Origin: Duganella dendranthematis
GTDB lineage: Bacteria > Pseudomonadota > Gammaproteobacteria > Burkholderiales > Burkholderiaceae_D
Assembly (NCBI RefSeq): GCF_012849375.1
Contig: NZ_CP051684.1
Span: 372,001-436,000 of the forward strand
Length of the DNA stretch: 64,000 bases
Direction of reading: 5' to 3'
In this document: in pieces, positions 25,987 to 35,208 of the stretch
How positions within the stretch are numbered: position 1 is the first letter of the stretch
Layout of the letters: every line of letters begins with the position of its first letter
Notes under the pieces: model-generated
What the model saw: only the letters and a program-made list of their open reading frames with translations
What the model was told of the DNA's origin: nothing
Databases searched by the model: none
Translations under genes and position numbers: made by a program

Positions 25987-27726
25987 TTAGAGATCCTCCG
26001 AACCCAGCAGCATTTCGGACAGACCCTTGCCTGCTTTAACCATCGGCCAGACGTTTTCCGATTGATCGGTGATGAAGTTCATGAACACCAGCTTGTCCTT
26101 CATCGCAAACGCGTCGCGCAGTGCGCCGTCGACGTCGCCCGGTTTCTCGATGCGCATGCCGACGTGGCCATAAGCCTCGGCCAGCTTCTCGAAATTCGGC
26201 AGCGAATCCATGTAGGACTCGGAGTAGCGCGAACCGTAGTCGATCTGCTGCCACTGGCGGACCATGCCCAGGAAGCGGTTGTTCAGCATGATGATCTTCG
26301 GCGTCAGGTGGTACTGCTTGCAGGTCGCCAGCTCCTGGATGCACATCTGGATCGAACCTTCGCCGGTGATGCAGGCAACGGTGGCGTCCGGATTGGCCAT
26401 CTGCACGCCCATGGCGTACGGCAGGCCGACCCCCATGGTGCCCAGGCCACCCGAGTTGACCCAGCGCTTAGGCTTGTCGAACGGGTAGTACTGCGCGGCC
26501 CACATCTGGTGCTGGCCGACGTCGGAGGTGATGAAGGCGTCGCCCTTGGTCACTTCCCACAGCTTTTGCACCACCGATTGCGGCTTGATTACCAGGTCGG
26601 ACGAGGCGAACTTCAGGCAATCCTTGCCGCGCCATTCGCCGATCTGCTTCCACCAGTCCTTGAGCGCAGGCTGATTCGGCTTGGCGTCCGACGCGTCCAG
26701 CTGCGCCAGGAACTCGATCAGCACGTCCTTGACGTTGCCGACGATAGGAATATCGACTTTCACACGCTTGGAAATCGACGAAGGATCGATGTCCACGTGG
26801 ATGATTTTGCGCGGATGGGAGGCGAAGTGTTTCGGGTTGCCGATCACGCGGTCGTCAAAACGGGCGCCGATGGCGATCAGCACGTCGCAGTGCTGCATGG
26901 CCATATTGGCTTCATAGGTGCCGTGCATGCCGGGCATGCCGACGAAGTTTTCGCTCGACGCTTTATATGCGCCCAGGCCCATCAGCGTGTTGGTGACCGG
27001 GAAGCCAAGCTTGTCCACCAGCTTGTTCAGTTCCGGCGCCGCGCTGGCCAGGATCACGCCGCCGCCGGTGTAGATCATCGGACGTTCGGCTTGCAGCAGC
27101 AGTTGCACCGCCTTGCGGATCTGGCCGGAGTGACCTTTGTCGACCGGTTTGTACGAACGCATCTCGACCTCTTTCGGGTACGAGAAGGTCGTTTTGTGCA
27201 TCGAGATATCCTTCGGAATATCGACCAGCACGGGGCCGGGACGGCCGGTGCGGGCGATGAAGAAGGCTTTCTTGACGGTTTCCGCCAAGTCCTTGACGTC
27301 CTTGACGAGGAAATTGTGCTTGACCACCGGACGGGTAATGCCGACCGTGTCGCATTCCTGGAACGCATCCTGGCCGATCGCGTGGCTCGGCACCTGGCCG
27401 GAGATCACCACCATCGGGATGGAATCCATGTACGCAGTGGACAGACCGGTCACCGCATTGGTGACACCCGGACCGGACGTGACCAGCGCAACACCGACCT
27501 TGTTCGACGAGCGCGAATAGGCATCGGCGGCATGCACCGCAGCTTGCTCGTGGCGTACCAGAACGTGTTGGAATTTGTCTTGCTTGAAGATGGCGTCGTA
27601 GATGTACAGGACGGCTCCGCCCGGATAGCCGAAGACGTGTTCCACGCCCTCTTCCGCCAGGCAGCGCACCAGTATTTCTGCGCCAGTCAATTGATTGCTG
27701 CTAAATGAAGATGCTTCGGTATTCAT
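25987..27726 (-). CDS. ilvB: Acetolactate synthase large (catalytic) subunit
   Basis: A 579-residue ThDP-dependent enzyme making acetolactate from pyruvate. It has VEHVFGYPGGAVLYIYDA with the catalytic-Glu region nearby, the FAD-binding middle domain, and the ThDP motif ITGEGSIQMCIQELAT, where Glu replaces the Asp of the usual GDGS; I believe this variant is common in related bacteria. The ribosome site GAAAGGA precedes ATG 27726. It starts the ilvB-ilvN-ilvC operon after a leader of up to about 460 bases. Also called ilvI in some genomes. Confidence 0.97.
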   Translation of the reverse strand: MNTEASSFSSNQLTGAEILVRCLAEEGVEHVFGYPGGAVLYIYDAIFKQDKFQHVLVRHEQAAVHAADAYSRSSNKVGVALVTSGPGVTNAVTGLSTAYMDSIPMVVISGQVPSHAIGQDAFQECDTVGITRPVVKHNFLVKDVKDLAETVKKAFFIARTGRPGPVLVDIPKDISMHKTTFSYPKEVEMRSYKPVDKGHSGQIRKAVQLLLQAERPMIYTGGGVILASAAPELNKLVDKLGFPVTNTLMGLGAYKASSENFVGMPGMHGTYEANMAMQHCDVLIAIGARFDDRVIGNPKHFASHPRKIIHVDIDPSSISKRVKVDIPIVGNVKDVLIEFLAQLDASDAKPNQPALKDWWKQIGEWRGKDCLKFASSDLVIKPQSVVQKLWEVTKGDAFITSDVGQHQMWAAQYYPFDKPKRWVNSGGLGTMGVGLPYAMGVQMANPDATVACITGEGSIQMCIQELATCKQYHLTPKIIMLNNRFLGMVRQWQQIDYGSRYSESYMDSLPNFEKLAEAYGHVGMRIEKPGDVDGALRDAFAMKDKLVFMNFITDQSENVWPMVKAGKGLSEMLLGSEDL

Positions 27727-28184
27727 GAAACATTCCTTTCAAGGTCCATAGGAGATTGATCGGATGCTCTGTCCTGACGAAGTACAAATACCGCTACAGC
27801 TCTGCCCAGCGTCCCTTTATTTATGCGGTCGCACTGCCTCTTCCGCCAACCGTAGTGACGTGCAAAGCGATGCTAGCGCAAACTCTCGTTTGGCCGGGTT
27901 TTCCGTAGTGGTTATGCGTACCTCTCGTACTTGTGGTACGGGCGAGAGCAAACTGCCTACATATGAAAGCGCGTCGTGTCGTTGCGGCGTTGTGTGCCTG
28001 CTGCGACCAGACCATAGAGCTTCGGGGTTGTTCAAAGCGTCCCATAACTTACACCCGCCGCCCCCGTTTGGGCAAGGGATAATTCGGAAATTGATCAGTT
28101 TTGACGTAAAACCATGCAAAACACGACGTTTTTTGCTAGCATGCGCCTCAGTTCAAAAAACCCGGCAGCCCCCTTTCCCGACGC
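27727..28184 (-). promoter_or_regulatory. Divergent ilvB / ECF-sigma intergenic region with probable ilvB leader
   Basis: This 458-base gap separates two divergent transcripts. On the ilvB side there is an extended leader with a hairpin at 27926-27952 (CTCTC and GTAC arms around TTGTG, closing with GTAC and GAGAG). Open frames of 74 and 100 codons occur on the minus strand, but I see no clear Ile/Leu/Val-rich leader peptide nor a T-rich attenuator. On the sigma-factor side I see no convincing -35/-10 pair. Attenuation control is possible but not shown. Confidence 0.4.
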
Positions 28185-28754
28185 ATGGCCACAGACAAAG
28201 AATTATCCGACTTCCTCGAAAACGTCGAACGCCGGGCCTTCAAGCAAGCCGTCTACGCAGTACGCAAGGACGAATCCGCCCTGGACATCGTGCAGGACGC
28301 GATGATCAAGCTCGCCGAAAAATACGGCGACAAGCCGGCCGCCGAGCTGCCGATGCTGTTCCAGCGCATTCTGCAGACCACTATCCTCGACTACTTCCGC
28401 CGCGAAAAAGTACGCAACACCTGGGTCAGCCTGTTCTCCGGCATGGGCCCGGCGGGAGAGGACCATGAGGACTTTGATATACTCGAATCCTATGCTGCAG
28501 AGGCCGGTAGCGAAGCGGCCGAGTCCGGCGCCGACAAGCTCGAACGCCAGCAAACCCTGGCGCTCATCGATGCCGAAGTACAAAAGCTTCCGGCACGTCA
28601 ACGCGAAGCCTTCCTGATGCGTTATTGGCAGGATATGGATGTAGCTGAAACTGCGGCGGCCATGGGCTGCTCAGAAGGCAGCGTCAAAACGCATTGCTCT
28701 CGTGCAACACATGCGCTGGCCGAGGCGCTGGCAGCCAAGGGACTTAAATTATGA
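28185..28754 (+). CDS. ECF-type RNA polymerase sigma factor
   Basis: A 189-residue sigma factor with region 2 (ALDIVQDAMIKLAEKYGDK, then TILDYFRREKVRNTW) and region 4 (LPARQREAFLMRYWQDMDV, AETAAAMGCSEGSVKTHCSR). The middle is acidic. It starts at ATG 28185 without an obvious ribosome site, possibly reflecting weak or leader-dependent translation. The stop overlaps the DUF3619 gene (ATGA). Downstream DUF3619, DUF3106 and RDD genes look like its own operon, with the DUF3619 protein a plausible membrane anti-sigma factor. Confidence 0.92.
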   Translation: MATDKELSDFLENVERRAFKQAVYAVRKDESALDIVQDAMIKLAEKYGDKPAAELPMLFQRILQTTILDYFRREKVRNTWVSLFSGMGPAGEDHEDFDILESYAAEAGSEAAESGADKLERQQTLALIDAEVQKLPARQREAFLMRYWQDMDVAETAAAMGCSEGSVKTHCSRATHALAEALAAKGLKL

Positions 28755-29155
28755 ACACCGACGATCTGAATTTCGCTTACAAAGTGCGCCACGCGCTCAA
28801 TGAACGGCTGGACGAGCTGCCGGCCTCGACGACCGACCGCCTGGCGCAAGCGCGCAAGATGGCGCTCGCCCGCAAGAAAGCCCACGTGGAAGTACCACTG
28901 GCGGTACGCGTGGCCAAGACCGAACTGGCTGCGGCCGGCGGCGGCTTCATGTCGCAATTCAACTGGCTGGGCCGCTGGAGCATGGTGGTGCCGGCGCTGG
29001 CGCTGGTGATCGGCATGGTTGGCATTTATCAGTACGAACAGCAGGAACGCATCGCCGATCTGGCGGAAATCGACGCTGCCGTGCTGTCGGATGAATTGCC
29101 GCTGAACGCCTATCTGGATCACGGCTTCAACGCCTATCTGTCGCAAAGCGAGTAA
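28751..29155 (+). CDS. DUF3619 family membrane protein, possible anti-sigma factor
   Basis: A 134-residue protein: a charged N-terminal cytoplasmic part (YKVRHALNERLDELPASTTD) and one membrane helix (WSMVVPALALVIGMVGIYQY, about residues 76-95), then a short acidic periplasmic tail. It is coupled to the sigma-factor gene by an ATGA overlap. That layout matches single-pass anti-sigma factors, but no zinc motif (HxxxCxxC) is present, so the role is inferred from context. Confidence 0.8.
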   Translation: MNTDDLNFAYKVRHALNERLDELPASTTDRLAQARKMALARKKAHVEVPLAVRVAKTELAAAGGGFMSQFNWLGRWSMVVPALALVIGMVGIYQYEQQERIADLAEIDAAVLSDELPLNAYLDHGFNAYLSQSE

Positions 29156-29159
29156 GCCG

Positions 29160-29867
29160 ATGGCATGGAGCGGTCGCGCCAAGCTGGGCGCAGGGGTAGC
29201 AGTGGCGGTGGTCGCACTGGGCGGCGCGGCCTGGCTGGGTAGCCAGCCGGATGCGCCGGAGCTGGTCAAGGCGCCGGTAGCGGCGGTGGCCGGCGGCAAG
29301 CTGGCCGGCAAGCCCCCTGAAAAAGTATTGTGGAAAGATCTGTCGCCTGCCCAGCAGCAGGCGCTGGAGCCGCTCGCCGGTGAGTGGGACCAGATGGAGC
29401 CGATTCGCCGGCAAAAATGGCTGGGCATCGCCAAGCGCTACGCACAGATGAAGGCGGATGAGCAGATCCGCGTGCAGGAACGCATGCGCGAGTGGGTGCG
29501 CATGACGCCGGAAGAACGCCGTCAGGTACGCCAGAACTATGCCCGCGCGCAGAAGCTGAATCCGTCGCAGAAGGCGGTCTCGTGGGAAGAGTATCAAACG
29601 CTGTCGGACGAGCAGAAGAAAGAGCTGGCCGCGCGCGCGTCCACCCGCAAGCAGGTGGTCAATCTGCCGACGCCGGCACAGGCCAAGATGCACTCGCCGG
29701 CGCCGGTCAAGCCGGCCGCGCCGCCAGCCGCACCGGTGATCTTGCCGGCGACGCCAGCCGCCGCCCCGGCCGATCCGAATGCGCCGCTGCCGAACGCGTC
29801 CAACGTGACGCCGATTCCGCCGACCTCCACGCCGCCAACCCAGGGCACGCCAGCCGATGTCAAATAA
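29160..29867 (+). CDS. DUF3106 family protein
   Basis: A 235-residue protein with a hydrophobic N-terminal segment (LGAGVAVAVVALGGAAWLG), then the DUF3106 core of charged amphipathic helices: WKDLSPAQQQALEPLAGEWD, RRQKWLGIAKRYAQM and MTPEERRQVRQNYARAQKLN. The last 70 residues are Pro/Ala-rich and probably disordered. The repeated Gln/Arg helices recall periplasmic CpxP/Spy-like proteins, suggesting envelope-stress sensing with the sigma factor. That link is inference. Confidence 0.82.
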   Translation: MAWSGRAKLGAGVAVAVVALGGAAWLGSQPDAPELVKAPVAAVAGGKLAGKPPEKVLWKDLSPAQQQALEPLAGEWDQMEPIRRQKWLGIAKRYAQMKADEQIRVQERMREWVRMTPEERRQVRQNYARAQKLNPSQKAVSWEEYQTLSDEQKKELAARASTRKQVVNLPTPAQAKMHSPAPVKPAAPPAAPVILPATPAAAPADPNAPLPNASNVTPIPPTSTPPTQGTPADVK

Positions 29868-30384
29868 CTTGGTCACCACATTCCCGACCGTCAAGCGCCG
29901 CCTGATTTCGATGGTGTACGAATCGCTGCTCGGCTTTGCCGTGCTGTTCCTGCCGTTTTTGATCTTCGAGATCGCCACCCACGCCAGCCATGCGCCGCTG
30001 ATCGAACACATGCGGCAAGCGCTGGCATTCGTGGTGCTGGGCTTCTACTTCATCCATCAATGGACCCGCGACGGCCAGACGCTGGCCATGAAAACCTGGC
30101 GCATGAAGCTGGTGGGCGCGAACGGCGGCACTGTGACGCCGCGCGCCGCCGCCGTGCGCTACCTGCTGAGCTGGATGTGGATCTTGCCGGCGCTGCTGGT
30201 GGCGCTGGCGCTGGACCTGCATCGCTGGCCGGCGCTGGGCGCGATCCTGGCCGGCATCCTGCTGTGGTCGCTGACCGCCTTCCTCGACAAAGACCGCCAG
30301 TTCCTGCACGACAAACTGGCCGGCACGCGACTGGTGCAACTGCCGCCGCTGCCAAAGAAAAAGAAAGCCGCAGCGCCGGTGTAA
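29857..30384 (+). CDS. RDD family membrane protein
   Basis: A 175-residue membrane protein of the RDD family: an N-terminal basic/Arg pair (VKRRLISMVYESLLGF), MAMKTWRMKLVGANGGTVTP in the middle loop, and three to four membrane helices. The tail is Lys-rich (PKKKKAAAPV). The start overlaps the DUF3106 stop by 11 nt. RDD proteins are small membrane proteins of mostly unknown function, some proposed as transporters. Part of the ECF-sigma operon. Confidence 0.85.
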   Translation: MSNNLVTTFPTVKRRLISMVYESLLGFAVLFLPFLIFEIATHASHAPLIEHMRQALAFVVLGFYFIHQWTRDGQTLAMKTWRMKLVGANGGTVTPRAAAVRYLLSWMWILPALLVALALDLHRWPALGAILAGILLWSLTAFLDKDRQFLHDKLAGTRLVQLPPLPKKKKAAAPV

Positions 30385-30387
30385 CCA

Positions 30388-30424
30388 CCCGTCGTCATTC
30401 CCGTGAAAGCGGGAACGGGGATTT
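30388..30424. repeat. REP-like palindrome (CGTCATTCCCG type)
   Basis: GTCATTCCCG-TGAAAG-CGGGAACGGGG contains the inverted arms TTCCCG/CGGGAA. It resembles the short intergenic palindromes common in betaproteobacteria and sits just after the RDD stop, so it may act as an mRNA 3' end or terminator. Other copies in the genome would confirm it. Confidence 0.55.
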
Positions 30425-30491
30425 GTGGCGCAGCTGTATTTTTTTCAACCTTCCGTGGCAGAATAGGTTTTTCTGCCATGAGGGACTGAAA

Positions 30492-32624
30492 ATGAAACCT
30501 GTCGCCTACGGCGTCGCGCTAGCTTTCGCCGCTTCCACTGCCTTTGCCGCCGACATCCCGCCGGCCCCAGTCGCCCGCGTCGCTCCCGTCACCGACACCT
30601 ACTTCGGCGAAACCATCACCGACCGCTATCGCTGGATGGAGAACGACAAGGACCCGGACTGGCTGCCCTTCCTCAAGCAACAGAACGCCCACACCCGCGC
30701 GATCCTCGACACGCTGCCCAAGCGCGACGAACTGCTGAAACGCATCCAGCAACTGTCCGGCGACATCGCCGCGCCAGCGCGCGTGGAGAAAAGCGGCACA
30801 CGCCTGTTCTATCAACAGCGCCCGGCCGGCTCCAACAACTTCAAACTGTTCGTGCGCGAGGGCGGCAAGGACCGCGTGCTGGTCGATCCCACCAAGCTCG
30901 ATACCAAAACCAGCCACGTCTCGCTGGACTGGTGGCATCCGTCGCCCGATGGCAGCAAATTGGTATATGGCCTGTCGAAAGACGGCAGCGAGGATTCGGT
31001 CTTGTACATCATGGAGGTGCGCAGCGGCGAAATACTGAAAGAGCGCATCCCCAATACCGAAGGCGCGGAACCCAGCTGGCTGGCCGACAGTTCCGGCTTT
31101 TTCTACACCCAGTTGACCGGCAAGGTGAACACGCCTGAGCGCTATCTCAACGCGCAGGCGCGCTTCCACAAGGTCGGCACGGACGCCGGCAAAGACCCGG
31201 TGCTGATGAAACGTGGCCTCGATGCTGCGGTCCAGTACGAAAAGATCCAGTCGCCATATATCGAAGTCTTCCCGCATGCCGACAGCGCCGTGCTGCTGTT
31301 GTCCGACGTGCGCCAGGAAAAGCGCGTCTACACGGCGCCGCTGAAGGACGTCCTGACAGGCAAGGCCAAGTGGCAGCTGGTCGCCGACTTTGCCGATGAA
31401 GTGACCGCCATCGACCTGCACGGCGACGACCTGTATCTGCTGTCGACGCGCGGCCACCCGCGTGGACGCCTGTTGAAAACCTCGGCCAAGGCGCCGTCAC
31501 CGGCCAGCGCACAGGAAGTGGCGCCGGAATCCGAGCTGGTACTGCAAGGCCTGGCGCGCGCCAAGGACGGCTTGTACATCCGCGCCATGGATGGCGGCAT
31601 CGGCAAGCTACAACGCCTCGGTACGGACGGCAAGGTAACCAGCATTGCCCTGCCCTTTGACGGCACCCTTGGCTCCATCGACGCCGACGCCGATGCGCCG
31701 GGAGCACTGGTGATCCTGTCCGGCTGGTTGCAGCCCACCGGCATCTGGTCGGTAAGCGCCGACGGCAAGCTGGCCGACACCGGCATCACGCCGAAGCCGG
31801 CGATCGACGTCAGCGCCTACACCACCGAGCGCCGCTTCGCCACCGCCAAGGATGGCACCAAGATACCGTATTCGCTGATTTACAAAAAAGGCCTGAAGCT
31901 GGATGGTAAAAACCCCGCCTTCATCTCGGCCTACGGCAGCTATGGCGCCGCTGCCTACACCCCGTCATTTGCGGGACGCACGCTGGCGCTGGTGGACCAA
32001 GGCGCGGTGGTCGGCTACGCGAATGTGCGCGGCGGCGGCGAGTTTGGCCGCGAGTGGCATCGTGCCGGCCAGCTTGAAAACAAGCCGAATACCTGGCGCG
32101 ATTTGATCGCCGTGTGTGAAGAGATCCAGGCCAAGGGCTACACCTCGCCGGCGTACCAGACCATCGGTGGGCGTTCGGCCGGCGGCATCACCATGGGCCG
32201 CGCACTGGAAGAACGTCCGGACCTGTTTGCGGCGGTGATCTCCGGCGTGGGCTGGCACAATCCGCTGCGCTACGTGGCCGAGCAGAATGGCTACGGTGAG
32301 GAACCTGAGTGGGGGGCGATTACCGACCCGGCAGGCTTCAAGGCGTTGAAGAGCATCGATAGCTATCAGCAGGTGGTGGACGGGACCAAGTATCCGGCGG
32401 TGTTGCTGACTACCGGCGTAACCGACCCGCGCGTGGCGCCGTTCCATCCGGCGAAGATGGCGGCGCGCTTGCAGGCCGCCACCGTGAGCGGCAAGCCGGT
32501 ACTGCTGCGGGTGGACTTTGATGCAGGCCACGGCATGGGTTCAACCCGCGCGCAGCAGGACGCGGAAGCAGCCGATACCTACGCCTTCATCCTGTCGCAA
32601 ACGGCGGGCGCCGCCGCGAAGTAA
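30492..32624 (+). CDS. Prolyl oligopeptidase (S9A), exported
   Basis: A 710-residue serine peptidase starting at 30492 (MKPVAYGVALAFAAS), with signal peptide cut near AFAAD. An N-terminal beta-propeller is followed by the catalytic domain, with nucleophile Ser in GGRSAGGITMG (about residue 562), Asp in GVTDPRVAP (about 643) and His in DAGHGMGS (about 680). It cleaves peptides after Pro, probably in the periplasm. It is separated from the RDD gene by a REP-like palindrome and is probably its own transcription unit. Confidence 0.93.
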   Translation: MKPVAYGVALAFAASTAFAADIPPAPVARVAPVTDTYFGETITDRYRWMENDKDPDWLPFLKQQNAHTRAILDTLPKRDELLKRIQQLSGDIAAPARVEKSGTRLFYQQRPAGSNNFKLFVREGGKDRVLVDPTKLDTKTSHVSLDWWHPSPDGSKLVYGLSKDGSEDSVLYIMEVRSGEILKERIPNTEGAEPSWLADSSGFFYTQLTGKVNTPERYLNAQARFHKVGTDAGKDPVLMKRGLDAAVQYEKIQSPYIEVFPHADSAVLLLSDVRQEKRVYTAPLKDVLTGKAKWQLVADFADEVTAIDLHGDDLYLLSTRGHPRGRLLKTSAKAPSPASAQEVAPESELVLQGLARAKDGLYIRAMDGGIGKLQRLGTDGKVTSIALPFDGTLGSIDADADAPGALVILSGWLQPTGIWSVSADGKLADTGITPKPAIDVSAYTTERRFATAKDGTKIPYSLIYKKGLKLDGKNPAFISAYGSYGAAAYTPSFAGRTLALVDQGAVVGYANVRGGGEFGREWHRAGQLENKPNTWRDLIAVCEEIQAKGYTSPAYQTIGGRSAGGITMGRALEERPDLFAAVISGVGWHNPLRYVAEQNGYGEEPEWGAITDPAGFKALKSIDSYQQVVDGTKYPAVLLTTGVTDPRVAPFHPAKMAARLQAATVSGKPVLLRVDFDAGHGMGSTRAQQDAEAADTYAFILSQTAGAAAK

Positions 32625-33317
32625 TCAGAAGCGCTCGTAGCCTTGCAGGTAGCGCCATTCGCCTGACGGCAGGCTGGCCATGGAGATGCGTCCGACGCGG
32701 ATGCGCTTCATGGACACCACCGTCAGGCCGACTTCCTTGCACAGCTTCTCAATCAATCCCAGCTTGGCGTTCTTCATGGCGAAGCGCAGACGCGTTTCGT
32801 TTTGCCAGCTTACCTTGCCGTTGATTTGGTTCAGCTGCTGCAGGCCGCCTTCGATGATGGCGCCGGAGACTTCAACAATAATCTCCTGCTCCAGCGATTC
32901 TTCGGACAGCTTGCGGTTGACCCGGAAGTCCTGCGTGAAGACCACCAGGCCACTGGCCTTGGCATCCAGCGGCACCATCTGCTCCTGACCGGTGATGTGG
33001 CGCTTGAGGAAGCGCTGCCCCGGCGAGGAACGAGTCAGCGTCTCTTCCTTCAGCAGATGCAGCGGCTGCGCCGTACCGGCTGGCTTGTGCAGCAGGATGG
33101 TGACCGGCACGATTTCCATCAGCGTCGCATCTTTCGCAATGCTGATCTGCTGCTCCGGTGCGACGCGCGCGCCGGCTTCCTCCACCAGCTTGCCATCGAC
33201 GCTGACATAGCCGCCTTCGATGTACAGCTCCGCTTCGCGGCGCGAGCACTGGCGTTCTTCCATCACGCGCTTGGACAAGCGGACGGTATTGTCATCATTA
33301 TCCAAAGAAGTCTCCAA
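32625..33317 (-). CDS. RsuA/RluF-family RNA pseudouridine synthase
   Basis: A 230-residue protein with an N-terminal S4 RNA-binding domain (RLSKRVMEERQCSRREAELY, EGGYVSVDGKLVEEAG) and a catalytic domain with the Asp-containing motif PLDAKASGLVVFTQD, which keeps the catalytic Asp although the usual Arg before Leu is Pro. It isomerises a uridine in rRNA or tRNA. The start at 33317 lies inside the 3' end of ltaE (20-nt overlap), suggesting cotranscription. Confidence 0.85.
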   Translation of the reverse strand: METSLDNDDNTVRLSKRVMEERQCSRREAELYIEGGYVSVDGKLVEEAGARVAPEQQISIAKDATLMEIVPVTILLHKPAGTAQPLHLLKEETLTRSSPGQRFLKRHITGQEQMVPLDAKASGLVVFTQDFRVNRKLSEESLEQEIIVEVSGAIIEGGLQQLNQINGKVSWQNETRLRFAMKNAKLGLIEKLCKEVGLTVVSMKRIRVGRISMASLPSGEWRYLQGYERF

Positions 33318-34308
33318 ACACGGTGATGGCGCGGTCGATGTCGTCGCGCGGCGCGTCCATGTGGGTGACGATGCGCAGGCGCGGCGCCATCGACACGCGG
33401 ATGCGCGTCAGTTCCAGCACGTCGCTCAAGCCTTGCTGAACAAATTGCGGAATGTCGACATAGAAGATATTGGTCTGCGGCGTGCTGACCTTGAGGCCGC
33501 GCATCTTCGCCAGCTCACCGGCGAAGTAGGCAGCGTTGTCATGATCTTCGGCCAGGCGTGGGATGTTGTGCTCCAGCGCGTACAGGCCTGCGGCCGCGAT
33601 GACGCCGGCCTGGCGCATGCCGCCGCCCAGCATCTTGCGCCAACGCTTGGCTTCCTTGATCAGCGGCTTGGTGCCCAGCAGAACCGAGCCGACCGGCGCG
33701 CCGAGACCTTTGGACAGGCATACGGACACCGAGTCAAAGCCTTTGACGATCTCGCGCGGGCTCACCCCCAGCTTGACCGCCGCATTGCAGACGCGCGCGC
33801 CGTCGAGGTGCGTGGCCAGTCCGCGATCGTGCGCCAGCTTGGTCGCCTGCTGCACGTAGTCCATTGGCAGCACGCGGCCGTTGATGGTGTTTTCCAGCGC
33901 CAGCAGCTTGGTGCGCGCAAAGTGGAAATCATCTGGCTTGATGTACGACGCGATGTCATCCAGCGCGATGCTGCCGTCAGCCTGATTGATGATCGGCTGC
34001 GGCTGGATGCTGCCCAGCACCGCAGCGCCGCCGCCTTCGTAGCGGTAGGTATGCGCTTCCTGGCCGACCAGGTATTCGTCGCCACGGCCGCAGTGCGCCA
34101 GCAACGCGAGCAGATTGCTCTGTGTGCCGGATGGCGCGAACACCGCATCTTCAAAACCGAACAAATCGGCCGCATATTCCTGCAGGCGGTTGACGGTAGG
34201 ATCGTCGCCGTAGACGTCGTCGCCCACTTCTGCGAGATTCATGGCAGCGCGCATGGCGGCGCTGGGACGCGTGACAGTGTCACTGCGCAGGTCGAGCCAA
34301 TTCTCCAT
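33298..34308 (-). CDS. ltaE: Low-specificity L-threonine aldolase
   Basis: A 336-residue PLP enzyme splitting threonine or allo-threonine to glycine and acetaldehyde. It begins LDLRSDTVTRPSAAMR and has the PLP lysine in SVCLSKGLGAPVG (Lys200); THLDGARVCNAA provides the Asp/Arg cofactor contacts. The start shares 1 nt with the stop of the upstream methyltransferase gene. It lies at the tail of the isc gene block. Confidence 0.94.
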   Translation of the reverse strand: MENWLDLRSDTVTRPSAAMRAAMNLAEVGDDVYGDDPTVNRLQEYAADLFGFEDAVFAPSGTQSNLLALLAHCGRGDEYLVGQEAHTYRYEGGGAAVLGSIQPQPIINQADGSIALDDIASYIKPDDFHFARTKLLALENTINGRVLPMDYVQQATKLAHDRGLATHLDGARVCNAAVKLGVSPREIVKGFDSVSVCLSKGLGAPVGSVLLGTKPLIKEAKRWRKMLGGGMRQAGVIAAAGLYALEHNIPRLAEDHDNAAYFAGELAKMRGLKVSTPQTNIFYVDIPQFVQQGLSDVLELTRIRVSMAPRLRIVTHMDAPRDDIDRAITVFGDFFG

Positions 34309-35198
34309 TACGCTACCTCTTCTTCAGCGAAGAAACGGGTGTTCATCTCTTGTAGGCCAACCGTCTCCAACACCTCTTTCAGGCGCTCGGACGGACGCTT
34401 GCGCGGCAGGTTTTTGTAGGTGGCGATAATCAGCTCATTCTTCATCGAGTGTTCCCAGCCTACCAGCTCGGTCACGGTGACGTCGTAGCCATGCGCTTCC
34501 AGTTGCAGGCAGCGCAGCACGTTGGTGATCTGGCTGCCGAATTCGCGGGTATGAATCGGGTGGCGCCAGATTTCGGTCAGCGCGGATTTGCCCAGCGACT
34601 GGCCCTTGTTCTTCTTCAGGACCGAAGCCACTTCGGCCTGACAGCACGGCACCAGCACGATGTGCTTCGCCTTTTTCTTCAGCGCGAACTGGATGGCGTC
34701 ATCGGTCGCCGTGTTGCAGGCGTGGAGCGCGGTCACGACGTCGATCTGCTCCGGCAGCAGCTTCGATTCGGTGGACTCGGCCACTGACAGCGGCAGGAAG
34801 GACATGCCGGGGAATTCAAATTGTTTGGCCAGTTCCTGCGAACGCGCCACCAGCTCTTCGCGCGTCTCGATGCCGTAGATATGCGAACCGTTTTTCAGCG
34901 CCTTGAAGAACAAGTCGTAGATGATGAAACCGAGGTAGGACTTGCCGGCGCCGTGATCGACCAGCGACACATTGTCCTTCTTGGCCAGCACTTCCTTCAG
35001 CAGCGGCTCGATGAACTGGTACAGGTGGTAGACCTGTTTCAGTTTGCGGCGGCTGTCCTGGTTCATCTTGCCGTCACGCGTCAGGATGTGCAGTTCCTGT
35101 AGCAGGGCTACGGTCTGGCCTTCGCGGATCTCGGGCATGTTGTCGGCGCTGGTGACGGTGGCGCCGATCTTCTGGACGGGTTTCTTGGGCTGCTTCAT
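34308..35198 (-). CDS. SAM-dependent methyltransferase (Methyltransf_32/GSTCD-like)
   Basis: Start 35198 (MKQPKKPVQKIG) is chosen because it lies just after the fdx stop. The 296-residue protein has a SAM motif I-like VSLVDHGAGKSYLGFI, LHACNTATDDAIQFAL and IVLVPCCQAEVAS, the pattern of the methyltransferase family including human GSTCD. The target is unknown. Position right after fdx hints at a link with iron-sulphur biology or tRNA modification, but this is context only. Confidence 0.85.
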   Translation of the reverse strand: MKQPKKPVQKIGATVTSADNMPEIREGQTVALLQELHILTRDGKMNQDSRRKLKQVYHLYQFIEPLLKEVLAKKDNVSLVDHGAGKSYLGFIIYDLFFKALKNGSHIYGIETREELVARSQELAKQFEFPGMSFLPLSVAESTESKLLPEQIDVVTALHACNTATDDAIQFALKKKAKHIVLVPCCQAEVASVLKKNKGQSLGKSALTEIWRHPIHTREFGSQITNVLRCLQLEAHGYDVTVTELVGWEHSMKNELIIATYKNLPRKRPSERLKEVLETVGLQEMNTRFFAEEEVA

Positions 35199-35208
35199 CG
35201 CTTTGGTC

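Noticed and set aside
25975..27708. Long open frame on the plus strand opposite ilvB
   Set aside because: Shadow of the ilvB codon pattern, with unnatural His/Asp/Val richness and no ribosome site.
27817..28119. 100-codon minus-strand frame in the ilvB leader
   Set aside because: No ribosome site, unusual composition and no Ile/Leu/Val run; treated as leader rather than gene, though a conserved leader peptide cannot be excluded.
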